A stretch of 64,000 nucleotides of DNA, taken from assembly GCF_020497125.1 (NCBI RefSeq), contig NC_059084.1, positions 9,947,501 to 10,011,500 on the forward strand, written 5' to 3'. How positions within the stretch are numbered: the first letter of the stretch is position 1; every line of letters starts with the position of its first letter. Shown piece after piece: positions 59,525 to 62,445 of this stretch. A program made the translations under genes and the position numbers. The notes below the pieces were generated by a model. That model did no database searches and was not told the DNA's origin. It was given only the letters and a program-made list of their open reading frames with translations. The DNA is from Mauremys mutica. Lineage: Eukaryota; Chordata; Testudines; Geoemydidae.

Positions 59525-62445
59525 CTGGGTTTCTTTGTTTTTGTTTGATCTTAACTTTTCATTTGAACTCCAGCAAGCTAGACAAGTTTAAAAATTTTAA
59601 ATGAAATCCTTTGTTGCTGGCCTGGTCTCCTTTTTTTAATATGTGCACAGTAGACCTTTTATCTAAATAACATAAAATTAAATACACACAATGGTGAAAT
59701 ATGTGCACATGCACATGGACAGGCTTGGACCATATTATTTCTTGAATGTCCAACACTCCAATTCAAGCCAATGCAGGAGGCTTTCTCCAATACACACCTT
59801 TTGTTACTAACTTCAGTGGAAACAGGATAGGGTCTAGAATGGAGGATTTGCCAGAGGTTGGTAAAGAGGAGCTAAAAGGACGTGTAACAAACAGGAGTGG
59901 GTATTGCTGCGTAGGAAGTAAGCTGTTTGGGAAAATTAAATCCCACCTTTCAGCGTATTGAGGCTGGAGAACTGATACATACCCCAAGGGAAGAAAAAGA
60001 AATGCAGACGACAGTAAAGGTTAGGACAGAGAGATGGTGAACAGAACTGGCATTAGTAAGGGTCACTGGAAATAGGGAAGATCTGGAAAGAAATTAATAG
60101 CTACATTCACAATTCAGAAACGAGATGGAAACAATTCAAGAAACTAGGACTCTGCAAATGGGATTTCAATTGCGAAGGAAACAGTGATGAGAAACAGATG
60201 TACAGAGAAATAGACGCCATAGTCCAATAGAGGAAGTTTATTATTAATCATAGTAGTGCCCGGAGGACTCCAATTAGGACTGAGACTCCTTTGTACTAGG
60301 CACTGTTCAGACACAGAGACATGGACAGTCCCTGCTCTACCAAGCGTGCAGTCTCATTCAAGACAAGACACATCAGTGGATAAACTACACAGTAGGAACA
60401 GCTGCAGGAGGGAGGAAAACAGCAATAAGAGTGAGAGTTCATAAAAGCCAACTATATGCAGGGCTAGAGTGTTTTGAGTATTTATTTGTTCAGTTTTTAT
60501 TGTGAGATACACAGAAGGGTGAAAGCACAAATGTTAGATGCCCCGTGAATAACAAATCTGTTTTGGGACCGTTCATGATGAAATAACACACCGTGTTGAA
60601 ATAGAGAAGATAAGCTAGGTTTAAAGAAATGGGTTGATACAATAACACAAAAGTCATCTGTTGTCTCCTGTGGGCAAGTAGGAGAAGGGATGAAATATCT
60701 GAGGGGAAACCATTTAGGAGGGAGTGGAGTTACCACAAGCACCAGAGGAACAATCTGATATATCATGAAAAATTCAAAACAACAGTGGTCCTGGAGAATA
60801 GACCAGAGAGTGAGAGAGAGCTGGGAATGTATAAAAGACAGAAATGGAAAACTGAAGTTGTATTTAGAGCTGCAGTGGAGTAAAGAAGAAGAGCTGGGGG
60901 GAGGGATAGCTCAGTGGTTTGAGCATTGGCCTGCTCAAAGCAGCATTGTGAGTTCAATCCTTGAGGGGGCCCTTTAGGAATCTGGGGCAAAAATCTGTCT
61001 GGGGATTGGTCCTGCTTTGAGCAGGGGGTGGGACTAGGTGACCTCCTGAGGTCCCTTCCAACCCTGATATTCTATGAGAGGGGGCAGTGGAGGGACTGGG
61101 ACATGGAGCCAAGGAAAGTGGGGAGTGAGACTCTGGAATGAGAGGCCTGGTATGGGAAGTGGGATGAGGAGGCTAGGGTTTGGCAGGAGACTGGGAATGG
61201 GGCAGCCTGGAAGAGACAAAGGCAGAAGGGTCTGTAACCACTCCCCTCAGGAGCCGGAATAGGATTCCTAAATATCAAGATTCTTCTCCTGTCAACAACA
61301 AACTTTGCAATCCACTGGCAAAATGTGCAACTCTTCTCCTTGTAGTGGTTGACCCACATAGAGATGACAGCCTACTGCTACCAGTTACTCTGTTAGCTCA
61401 AGTGGCCAACGTCGGTGTGGTGGCTCTAAAGTTTTTAACCCCTCTGAGTTGTTATGGTTCTGCAGGATCAAATTTCTGGGTTTTTTTTCCCCATTTTGTT
61501 TTTATAAAAGCCTAGGAAAGTATATACCAAACACTATGTTAAAAGAACATTATGTCGGCAAAGTCACACTCTTGACATTTAAGAAATGTCAGAATTCAGG
61601 CAGAATTATGCCAATGAAAGATTATCCTACCCCAAAAGGTATCCTCAGGCAGCCACTTAGGTGAGCTTTACATCAGCTTTTCACTGCTAGAACAGTGCAA
61701 AGCAGACTTAACCAGGTCCAAATCCTGGTTTGTATTCTGAGCTAGGTCAAAATATATGGGTGATTAGATGAAGGGAATTTGGTTTGTGTTTATCTGTACT
61801 ATTGATACAGCCCTGCTCGTTGTAGTAATTGAAATATCTTGTAAATATTGTTCCCTAATCCCAGCTGGGGTGACAATAGCAATGTGTGTGCCTGCGCATG
61901 CACAAACATGCATCTAAAGGAAGATGGTCTGGTGCCTCTTACAGTCCACATGCCATTATACTGCTACCCATCCCCTGACATGCAGCCAGATTCTTGGTAT
62001 AGGAAAGAACTCTCCTAACACCAACATGGCATCGTGTCAAAGCAGTCTCTCTTATGTGTGCAATTCATCCCAATACTCCTGGCTTTGTGTGTCCCTCAGT
62101 AAAATGAAGGTCTCAAAAATCACTATTCTTACAGGACTGATTGATTGCTAAGCTGGTCTGGAGGGACTGAACTGAACACAGTGCTCTGGCTCTCTGATGC
62201 ACCAATTTATTGGACTCATTGCATGGCAGCTCAATAGAAGCACGTTAGCATGTTCTGTCCAATACCTGCATCGTCTTTCAGCTCCTCTGAGTGCAGCTCC
62301 TCGCCAAGTGAGGTTGTATTTGTTGTTGCTGCTGTACTTTCCTGCTGCATCTCTTCTGAGGTAAATGCCTGGCATACGGGGGATGAAGGGTCACTCTGCA
62401 TTGATCTGGTGGCACCATCAGCAGCGCATGCTTTGCCTCCAGCAT
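1219..62445 (-). CDS. PHACTR3: PHACTR3 (scapinin), partial gene: ten 3' coding exons, N-terminus outside window
   Basis: PHACTR proteins bind G-actin through RPEL motifs and bind protein phosphatase 1 (PP1) through a C-terminal tail; PHACTR3/scapinin is known as a brain-enriched, nuclear-matrix-associated member. Ten exons were placed by translating the minus strand and matching splice sites: 62445-62266, 57124-56924, 52385-52211, 50721-50474, 40877-40724, 10927-10872, 6440-6379, 5104-4964, 3708-3632, 1234-1219. Every intron is GT-AG and every split codon joins correctly, giving about 435 residues and a TAG stop. Three RPEL cores (RPSKQEL, RPAVEEL, RPTVDEL) and a PP1 tail (LIRF, DKPW, final RFHRP) establish the family. 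The choice of PHACTR3 over PHACTR1/2/4 rests on remembered paralogue differences ([48 protein letters not shown]). The remembered human protein is about 560 residues, so roughly 120 residues, including RPEL1, should lie beyond 64000. Confidence 0.92.
1235..3631 (-). other. PHACTR3: PHACTR3 last intron (2.4 kb)
   Basis: Intron between the C-terminal helix exon and the tiny last coding exon, gtcagt...ttctag. It holds one hairpin repeat (1843-1915) and otherwise AT-rich unique-looking sequence with no coding signal. Confidence 0.85.
1843..1915. repeat. Hairpin interspersed repeat (TTTAGGCACCTAA-type)
   Basis: The left half reads agatcttcaaagatatttag and the right half reads ctaaatacctttgaggct, its approximate reverse complement, separated by a degraded version of the GATTTCAATGGGAGTTAG motif. 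Two similar hairpins occur at 37295-37370 and 46786-46847. The family is recognisable as high-copy in turtles and crocodilians, but I cannot name it. Confidence 0.6.
3632..3708 (-). CDS. PHACTR3: PHACTR3 exon: C-terminal PP1-contacting helix
   Basis: 77 bases: acceptor caattcgtag ending at 3709, donor ACAAG|gtcagt at 3631. It encodes [20 protein letters not shown] then SKHLT, with a split Arg codon. The [18 protein letters not shown] helix is nearly invariant in the family, and in PHACTR1 this part packs on PP1 to reshape the hydrophobic groove next to the active site. If the donor is not used, the frame stays open for 31 more codons to a TAA at 3537-3535 (see findings). Confidence 0.95.
3709..4963 (-). 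other. PHACTR3: PHACTR3 intron (1.3 kb) with CT/CA microsatellite
   Basis: Intron between the exons at 5104-4964 and 3708-3632. Contains the microsatellite at 4720-4759 about 200 bases after its donor. Nothing else was identified. Confidence 0.85.
4720..4759. repeat. (AG)n(TG)n microsatellite
   Basis: About 14 AG units run into about 6 TG units. On the PHACTR3 transcript strand this reads (CA)n then (CT)n, about 200 nt downstream of the relatively weak donor at 4963. Confidence 0.98.
4964..5104 (-). CDS. PHACTR3: PHACTR3 exon: RPEL motif 4 and core PP1-binding segment
   Basis: 141 bases, exactly 47 codons, phase 0 at both ends: acceptor attgatacag ending at 5105, donor AAG|gtacag at 4963. 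It encodes [20 protein letters not shown], then [20 protein letters not shown], then [19 protein letters not shown] is the last RPEL core. In the related PHACTR1-PP1 complex, the tail binds PP1 by an RVxF-like element (here LIRF), a pair of hydrophobics (YVEV), an Arg and a Trp (here the W of DKPW); all are present. The donor is weaker than its neighbours (gtacag instead of gtragt), and the exon is symmetrical, so skipping would be frame-neutral and would remove RPEL4 and the main PP1 contact. Confidence 0.96.
5105..6378 (-). other. PHACTR3: PHACTR3 intron (1.3 kb)
   Basis: GT-AG intron, phase 0. AT-rich; no transposon or coding signal recognised. Confidence 0.85.
6379..6440 (-). CDS. PHACTR3: PHACTR3 small exon: charged helix between RPEL3 and RPEL4
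   Basis: A 62-base exon: acceptor ttctgcag ending at 6441, donor AAG|gtaaaa at 6378. It encodes [20 protein letters not shown] after the split Gln codon. The sequence is a highly charged amphipathic helix linking RPEL motifs 3 and 4. It ends on a codon boundary. Skipping this exon alone would shift the frame; skipping it with the 56-base exon (118 bases) would also shift it. Confidence 0.96.
7277..7400. mobile_element. hAT-type MITE, 124 bp
   Basis: Ends CAGTGGTTTTCAACCT and AGGTTGAAAACCACTG are perfect inverted repeats of 16 bp. Flanked by near-identical 8-bp target duplications, ctagagat (7269-7276) and ctatagat (7401-7408). Non-coding. Both the CAG...CTG ends and the 8-bp duplication are hallmarks of hAT. 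Confidence 0.9.
8153..8188. repeat. 18-bp tandem duplication
   Basis: The unit tggtaaactttacctatc occurs twice in a row. The unit itself contains the palindrome ggtaaactttacc. Confidence 0.95.
10872..10927 (-). CDS. PHACTR3: PHACTR3 small exon: RPEL motif 3
   Basis: A 56-base exon: acceptor tttttccgcag ending at 10928, strong donor AAAC|gtgagt at 10871. It encodes [18 protein letters not shown] plus split codons at both ends (Lys shared with the previous exon, Gln with the next). [12 protein letters not shown] is a complete RPEL core. Because the exon is not a multiple of three, skipping it would shift the frame, so it is probably constitutive. Confidence 0.96.
12460..13172. mobile_element. 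hAT-type non-autonomous element, 713 bp, with C-rich core
   Basis: Ends CACGGGTGGGCAAACTTTTT and the imperfect inverted copy TAGTTTGCCCACTTCTG. Flanked by perfect 8-bp target duplications ttttaatt (12452-12459 and 13173-13180). The core from about 12530 to 12840 is a degenerate C-rich tandem array (units like ccccatccaacccc); 12840-13170 is GC-rich. Overlapping open frames on both strands are low-complexity translations, not genes. Confidence 0.92.
12530..12840. repeat. C-rich degenerate minisatellite inside the hAT element
   Basis: Repeated variants of cccctgactgcccc, ccatccaacccc and similar. On the PHACTR3 transcript strand this is strongly G-rich with several runs of three or more G. Confidence 0.8.
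15149..15265. mobile_element. TA-flanked MITE (GGGTTGCCAAC family), 117 bp
   Basis: Starts GGGTTGCCAACCATCCAGGA and ends GTTGGCAACCC, inverted. TA dinucleotides flank both sides (15147-15148, 15266-15267), pointing to a Tc1/mariner-type origin. Non-coding. Confidence 0.8.
17450..17545 (+). repeat. Possible decayed tRNA-derived SINE
   Basis: Contains an A-box-like stretch (cagctcacttggtagagc) followed about 30 bases later by a B-box-like stretch (agtttgaggcccagc). Spacing suits a tRNA-like head, but the match is poor and no tail is recognised. Confidence 0.35.
18708..18969. mobile_element. hAT-type MITE (CAGGGGCGGC family), 262 bp
   Basis: Starts CAGCGGCGGCTCCAGGC and ends GCTAGAGCCGCCCCTG. 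Flanked by 8-bp duplications agcgcaag (18700-18707) and agtgcaag (18970-18977), one mismatch. Same family and orientation as 28452-28702. GC-rich, so it creates spurious open frames in all phases. Confidence 0.9.
20474..20669. mobile_element. hAT-type MITE (CAGGGGTTCTCAGACT family)
   Basis: Left end CAGGGGTTCTCAGACTGG and right end AGTTTGAGAACTATTG form a decayed inverted repeat. The flanks gccttggg and gcttagag match at only 5 of 8, so this is an older copy. Confidence 0.8.
21773..21870 (-). mobile_element. TA-flanked MITE (GGGTGACCAGAT family), copy 1, inverted
   Basis: Starts GGGTGACCAGATAGCAAG and ends ATCTTGTCACCC, with TA on both sides. 98 bp. Runs opposite to the copies at 31025 and 38212 (it carries the reverse complement of their Ctccctattacc and tttttcacatttg segments). 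Confidence 0.88.
22687..25046. repeat. Old hairpin repeat interrupted by a Harbinger element
   Basis: The left part (22687-22876) contains agcagcaaagagtccagtgg followed by cttatagactaacagac; the right part (25013-25046) completes the inverted copy as ctataaggtgccacaggact plus ctttgctgct. An inner palindrome around 22783-22850 (gggtgaatactcacttc / gaagtgggtattcaccc) is also present. Removing 22877-25012 and one TAT restores a continuous arm. High-copy type in turtles; class not certain. Confidence 0.75.
22877..25012. mobile_element. PIF/Harbinger-type non-autonomous element, 2136 bp
   Basis: Left end GGGTACGTCTACACTACGGG, right end CTAGTGTAGACCAGGCC, inverted over about 12 bases. Flanked by identical 3-bp TAT (22874-22876, 25013-25015), fitting the TWA-type duplication of PIF/Harbinger. 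Both flanks share AACCGGTTTA motifs just inside the ends. The interior (about 23050-24800) contains imperfect repeats of accagccatactgtaccatc type and no intact transposase or Myb-like frame; the longest frames (99-154 codons) show no catalytic motif. Confidence 0.85.
25415..25723 (+). mobile_element. hAT-type element (CAGGGGTTGGCAAC family), copy 1
   Basis: Starts CAGGGGTTGGCAACATTTCA and ends CATAGGTTGCCTACCCCTG. Shares its whole length with the inverted copy at 58564-58873, including the segment with gcagagccccc and gaaaatcagctcg. No clean 8-bp duplication is visible here. Confidence 0.88.
28000..28270. repeat. Unclassified AT-rich repeat (TTTCAAAATGAAA family)
   Basis: Contains short inverted tracts such as gaaacctcaaattttc and aaatgaaacatttcaacc. 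Similar composition and motifs recur at about 16900-17220 and 55510-56040. Ends not defined. Confidence 0.5.
28452..28702. mobile_element. hAT-type MITE (CAGGGGCGGC family), 251 bp
   Basis: Starts CAGGGGCGGCCCCAGGCC and ends CTAGAGCCGCCCCTG. Flanked by tctagatg (28444-28451) and tctagatt (28703-28710), 7 of 8 identical. Same orientation as 18708-18969. Confidence 0.92.
30152..30290 (+). mobile_element. CR1 LINE 3' fragment
   Basis: Reads catagactctaaggccagaa, gggaccatcatgatcacc and tagactgacctcctgcac, a well-known turtle and bird CR1 3'-end signature. Short, no coding capacity. Confidence 0.8.
31025..31146 (+). mobile_element. TA-flanked MITE (GGGTGACCAGAT family), copy 2
   Basis: Starts GGGTGACCAGATGTCCTGAT and ends GCTGTCTGGTCACCC, with TA at 31023-31024 and 31147-31148. 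122 bp with near-perfect terminal inverted repeats. Confidence 0.93.
32457..32477. repeat. (ATTA)n short tandem repeat
   Basis: About five ATTA units in a row. Confidence 0.95.
32865..33000 (-). repeat. MIR-like SINE fragment
   Basis: Reads ttatccccgtttaacagatg, then ggcacagagtaggcgacttc, then gagctggaatagagctc, the reverse complement of the MIR core and tail. Decayed. Confidence 0.65.
33456..33593. mobile_element. hAT-type MITE, 138 bp
   Basis: Starts CAGGGGGGCTGGAAC and ends GTTCCAGCACCTATG, inverted. Perfect 8-bp target duplications gatggaat at 33448-33455 and 33594-33601. Confidence 0.92.
36711..36967. mobile_element. Probable hAT-type MITE, G-rich
   Basis: The right end reads cctagggcgcgaaacagcct then tgcaccagccctg, a terminal form common in turtle hAT MITEs; the left end has taggcgccgcaagc. 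The interior has G-rich tandem units (ggtgcctcagggtggaggg type). No clean target duplication found, so the borders are approximate. Confidence 0.6.
37295..37370. repeat. Hairpin interspersed repeat, second example
   Basis: gagattttcaaagcc on the left and ggctatttgaaaatctc on the right are inverted, with ctcccattgaaatgg in the loop. Same family style as 1843-1915 and 46786-46847. Confidence 0.7.
38212..38334 (+). mobile_element. TA-flanked MITE (GGGTGACCAGAT family), copy 3
   Basis: Starts AGGTGACCAGATGTCCTGAT and ends GCTATTTGGTCACCC, with TA at 38210-38211 and 38335-38336. 123 bp, same orientation as copy 2. Confidence 0.92.
38845..38940. repeat. Unclassified interspersed repeat end (GCGCTACCATAATACAAATA)
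   Basis: Reads gggcagtgcctagtacgata, then ctaagcgctaccataataca, then an AT-rich tail with AATAAA-like units. The segment near 60255-60400 looks like the opposite orientation of the same family. SINE-like, not named. Confidence 0.45.
39002..39297. mobile_element. PIF/Harbinger-type MITE, 296 bp, CpG-rich hairpin
   Basis: Starts GGCCTGGTCTACACTAAGG and ends GTATAGACCTACCC; flanked by TAA (38999-39001, 39298-39300). Contains an inner hairpin, aaggtacgcgacttcagcta / tagctgaagtcgaagtacctt, and another around gttcgaactatc / gatagttcgaac. Very rich in CpG compared with the surroundings, suggesting a relatively young copy. Confidence 0.92.
39471..39720. mobile_element. hAT-type MITE (CAGGGATTGGCAAC family), 250 bp
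   Basis: Starts CAGGGATTGGCAACCTTTGG and ends CCAAAGGATGCTGATCCCTG. Contains the inner hairpin ccaatgggggctgcgggaag / cttcccgcagcccccattgg. Flanks ctctagca and atctaaaa agree at 5 of 8. Confidence 0.9.
40724..40877 (-). CDS. PHACTR3: PHACTR3 exon: RPEL motif 2
   Basis: 154 bases: acceptor gtgtcccag ending at 40878, donor TCAAA|gtaagt at 40723. It encodes 50 whole residues: [20 protein letters not shown], then [20 protein letters not shown], then [22 protein letters not shown] is a full RPEL core, whose Arg-Pro and Glu-Leu pairs contact G-actin in known structures. The basic run PRKCKKE just upstream could act in nuclear localisation, as basic RPEL-flanking residues do in relatives. The two leftover bases join the next exon to give Lys (KLSK-RLSQRP). 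The exon is followed, in transcription order, by the largest intron in the window (29.8 kb). Confidence 0.96.
42019..42316. mobile_element. PIF/Harbinger-type MITE, 298 bp
   Basis: Starts GGGTATGTCTATGCTACCCG and ends GTGTAGACCAGGCC; flanked by TTA (42016-42018, 42317-42319). Inner hairpins include gtcgatttattgtgtctag / ctagacacaataaattgac. Same terminal family as 22877 and 39002, more decayed than 39002. Confidence 0.9.
43085..43220 (+). mobile_element. CR1 LINE 3' fragment, piece 1
   Basis: Reads gtcgtaggactagaagggac, then gcaggaccaagtaaacctag, then ccatccctggcaggtgtttg, typical CR1 3'-region sequence. Separated from piece 2 by about 500 bases of other sequence. Confidence 0.75.
43720..44135 (+). 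mobile_element. CR1 LINE 3' fragment, piece 2
   Basis: Reads gttttcccaatatctaacc, ccctcagtcttcttttctca, agactaaacatgccc, cccaaaactggacagag and accagtgctgagcagagcag, in the order known for the 3' part of CR1. It includes a (TTTG)n expansion at about 43927-43957. No intact frame. Confidence 0.8.
44550..44720 (-). repeat. MIR-like SINE fragment
   Basis: ctccaagtgctttataaagg, then tgttatccctggcatatagg, then cagaggcagagaggtgtcga and gtgacttgcctaatatcaca: the reverse complement of the MIR core and 3' part. Confidence 0.7.
44790..45000 (-). repeat. MIR-like SINE fragment, decayed
   Basis: caaagtgctttgcaaacata, then gttgcctgaagtcacaccag, then gctctgactactaggcc. A second MIR-like copy next to the previous one. 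Confidence 0.55.
46573..46592. repeat. (GA)n microsatellite
   Basis: Ten GA units in a row. Confidence 0.97.
46786..46847. repeat. Hairpin interspersed repeat, third example
   Basis: cccagatcctcaagatattt and aaataccttggagggatctg are inverted around cagtgggagttaggcactg. Confidence 0.75.
46855..46990 (+). repeat. MIR-like SINE fragment
   Basis: gcgaaatggggataatagca, then tgggtggtgtgaggatacat, then gttctcacatatgttagtaa: forward orientation of the MIR 3' half as found in reptiles. Confidence 0.6.
50474..50721 (-). CDS. PHACTR3: PHACTR3 exon: charged linker before RPEL2
   Basis: 248 bases: acceptor ccatccgcag ending at 50722, donor TCTG|gtaagg at 50473. It encodes 82 whole residues. The first base completes Ser, giving [20 protein letters not shown], then [20 protein letters not shown], then [20 protein letters not shown], ending [16 protein letters not shown]. 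The basic [15 protein letters not shown] stretch holds likely kinase sites (RxxS/T type), and the acidic YQDEEVLND stretch precedes the RPEL array. These are inferences from composition. The final G joins the next exon to make [14 protein letters not shown], a junction I recognise from PHACTR3. The minus-strand frame remains open just past both ends, but the splice sites are clear. Confidence 0.93.
50722..52210 (-). other. PHACTR3: PHACTR3 intron (1.5 kb)
   Basis: gtaagt at 52210 to ccgcag at 50722. Contains one MIR-like fragment (51265-51415) and nothing else recognised. Confidence 0.88.
51265..51415 (-). repeat. MIR-like SINE fragment, decayed
   Basis: actgagcacttgtatagcat, then ttcactttgcagatggggaa. 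Weak match only. Confidence 0.45.
52211..52385 (-). CDS. PHACTR3: PHACTR3 exon: conserved [16 protein letters not shown] block
   Basis: 175 bases with the inner acceptor (ctcag at 52390-52386) and a strong donor AG|gtaagt at 52210. It encodes 57 whole residues from [10 protein letters not shown] through [20 protein letters not shown] to [19 protein letters not shown], ending in a split Ser codon completed by the next exon. The [16 protein letters not shown] block is a short predicted helix that I remember as strongly conserved in PHACTR3. An upstream acceptor at 52480-52479 with the same phase would extend the exon to 52478 and add 31 residues without a stop (see findings). The shorter form is preferred because it recreates the remembered mammalian junction VTG-QA. 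Confidence 0.88.
53303..53512. repeat. Hairpin interspersed repeat (GAGGTAATATCTTTTATTGG family)
   Basis: The left arm (53335-53394) includes ggtgaggtaatatcttttat and ccaacttctgttggt; the right arm (53454-53511) is its inverted copy, accaacagaagttgatcca and atattacctcacccacc. Well known as high-copy in turtles; possibly DNA-transposon-derived. Confidence 0.8.
54420..54600 (-). repeat. MIR-like SINE fragment
   Basis: ttttacagatgggaaatgga, then cacaaagaggttaagtgact, then gagcagggaatcaaactcat: reverse complement of the MIR core. Confidence 0.75.
55520..56040. repeat. AT-rich inverted-repeat element
   Basis: Left arm 55609-55650 (ttcaaaatggtattgcaaag, then gggagttgtacttt) pairs with right arm 55828-55865 (aactacaacttccatgaagc, then acaataccattttgaa). 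Flanked on both sides by TTTCA/AAATG-rich sequence like that at 16900-17220 and 28000-28270. Ends not defined. Confidence 0.65.
56924..57124 (-). CDS. PHACTR3: PHACTR3 exon: proline-rich linker
   Basis: 201 bases: acceptor ttttactag ending at 57125, donor ACAG|gttagt at 56923. It encodes 66 whole residues from [20 protein letters not shown] through [20 protein letters not shown] to [15 protein letters not shown]. The [13 protein letters not shown] stretch is a polyproline segment of the kind bound by SH3, WW, EVH1 or profilin domains; no partner can be named from sequence. The one-base phase at the end joins the next exon to read VTGQAALF if the inner acceptor at 52386 is used. A nearer acceptor-like site inside the exon (accttcag) would break the frame and was not used. 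Confidence 0.87.
58564..58873 (-). mobile_element. hAT-type element (CAGGGGTTGGCAAC family), copy 2, inverted
   Basis: Starts CGGGGTAGGCAACCTATGGC and ends GGTTGCCGACCCCTG. Perfect 8-bp target duplications ggctagat at 58556-58563 and 58874-58881. 310 bp, runs opposite to 25415-25723 and matches it along the whole length. Confidence 0.95.
59203..59245 (+). mobile_element. hAT element left end, truncated
   Basis: cagtggttctcaaagccggt then ccgccgcttgtgcaggg, a recognisable turtle hAT 5' end. No matching right end was found nearby. Confidence 0.55.
59495..59524. repeat. (TG)n microsatellite
   Basis: Fifteen TG units in a row. Confidence 0.97.
60255..60400. repeat. Unclassified interspersed repeat
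   Basis: gtgcccggaggactccaatt, ctttgtactaggcactgttc, agacacagagacatggacag, tccctgctctaccaagc. Same apparent family as 38845-38940, opposite orientation. Confidence 0.5.
60897..61077 (+). mobile_element. tRNA-derived SINE, CrySINE-like, with CR1-type tail
   Basis: tRNA-like head with A box (tagctcagtgg, 60907-60917) and B box (gagttcaatcc, 60950-60960). The body reads aatctggggcaaaaatctgt, and the tail reads gaggtcccttccaaccctga then tattctatga, which matches the CR1 LINE 3' end. This combination is the polIII/SINE described from cryptodiran turtles, mobilised by CR1. Full length with well-kept boxes; lies antisense to PHACTR3. Confidence 0.93.
62266..62445 (-). CDS. PHACTR3: PHACTR3 exon (first in window): acidic Ser/Thr-rich linker after RPEL1
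   Basis: 180 bases: acceptor tttag ending at 62446, donor G|gtattg at 62265. It begins with two bases completing a split codon (Asp if the missing exon ends in G) and ends with one base. It encodes 59 whole residues: [10 protein letters not shown]..., then [20 protein letters not shown], a Thr-rich run and [11 protein letters not shown]. There are no stops in this frame. The segment is low in hydrophobic residues and rich in Ser, Thr and Glu, as expected for the disordered linker between RPEL1 and the proline-rich region. Alignment to PHACTR3 is loose here (SMQSDPSSP against SVQSEPPTP as remembered), so the call depends partly on position and phase. The preceding RPEL1 exon was searched for up to 64000 and not seen. 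Confidence 0.82.

Larger units (their letters stand above)
57125..62265 (-). other. PHACTR3: PHACTR3 intron (5.1 kb)
   Basis: gtattg at 62265 to tactag at 57125. Contains a hAT element (58564), a hAT end (59203), a TG microsatellite, an unclassified repeat (60255-60400) and a CrySINE-like SINE (60897). No other gene. Confidence 0.85.

Noticed and set aside
60897..60975. Possible tRNA gene
   Set aside because: The tRNA-like head lacks a cloverleaf ending and runs into a SINE body and CR1 tail; it is a retrotransposon.
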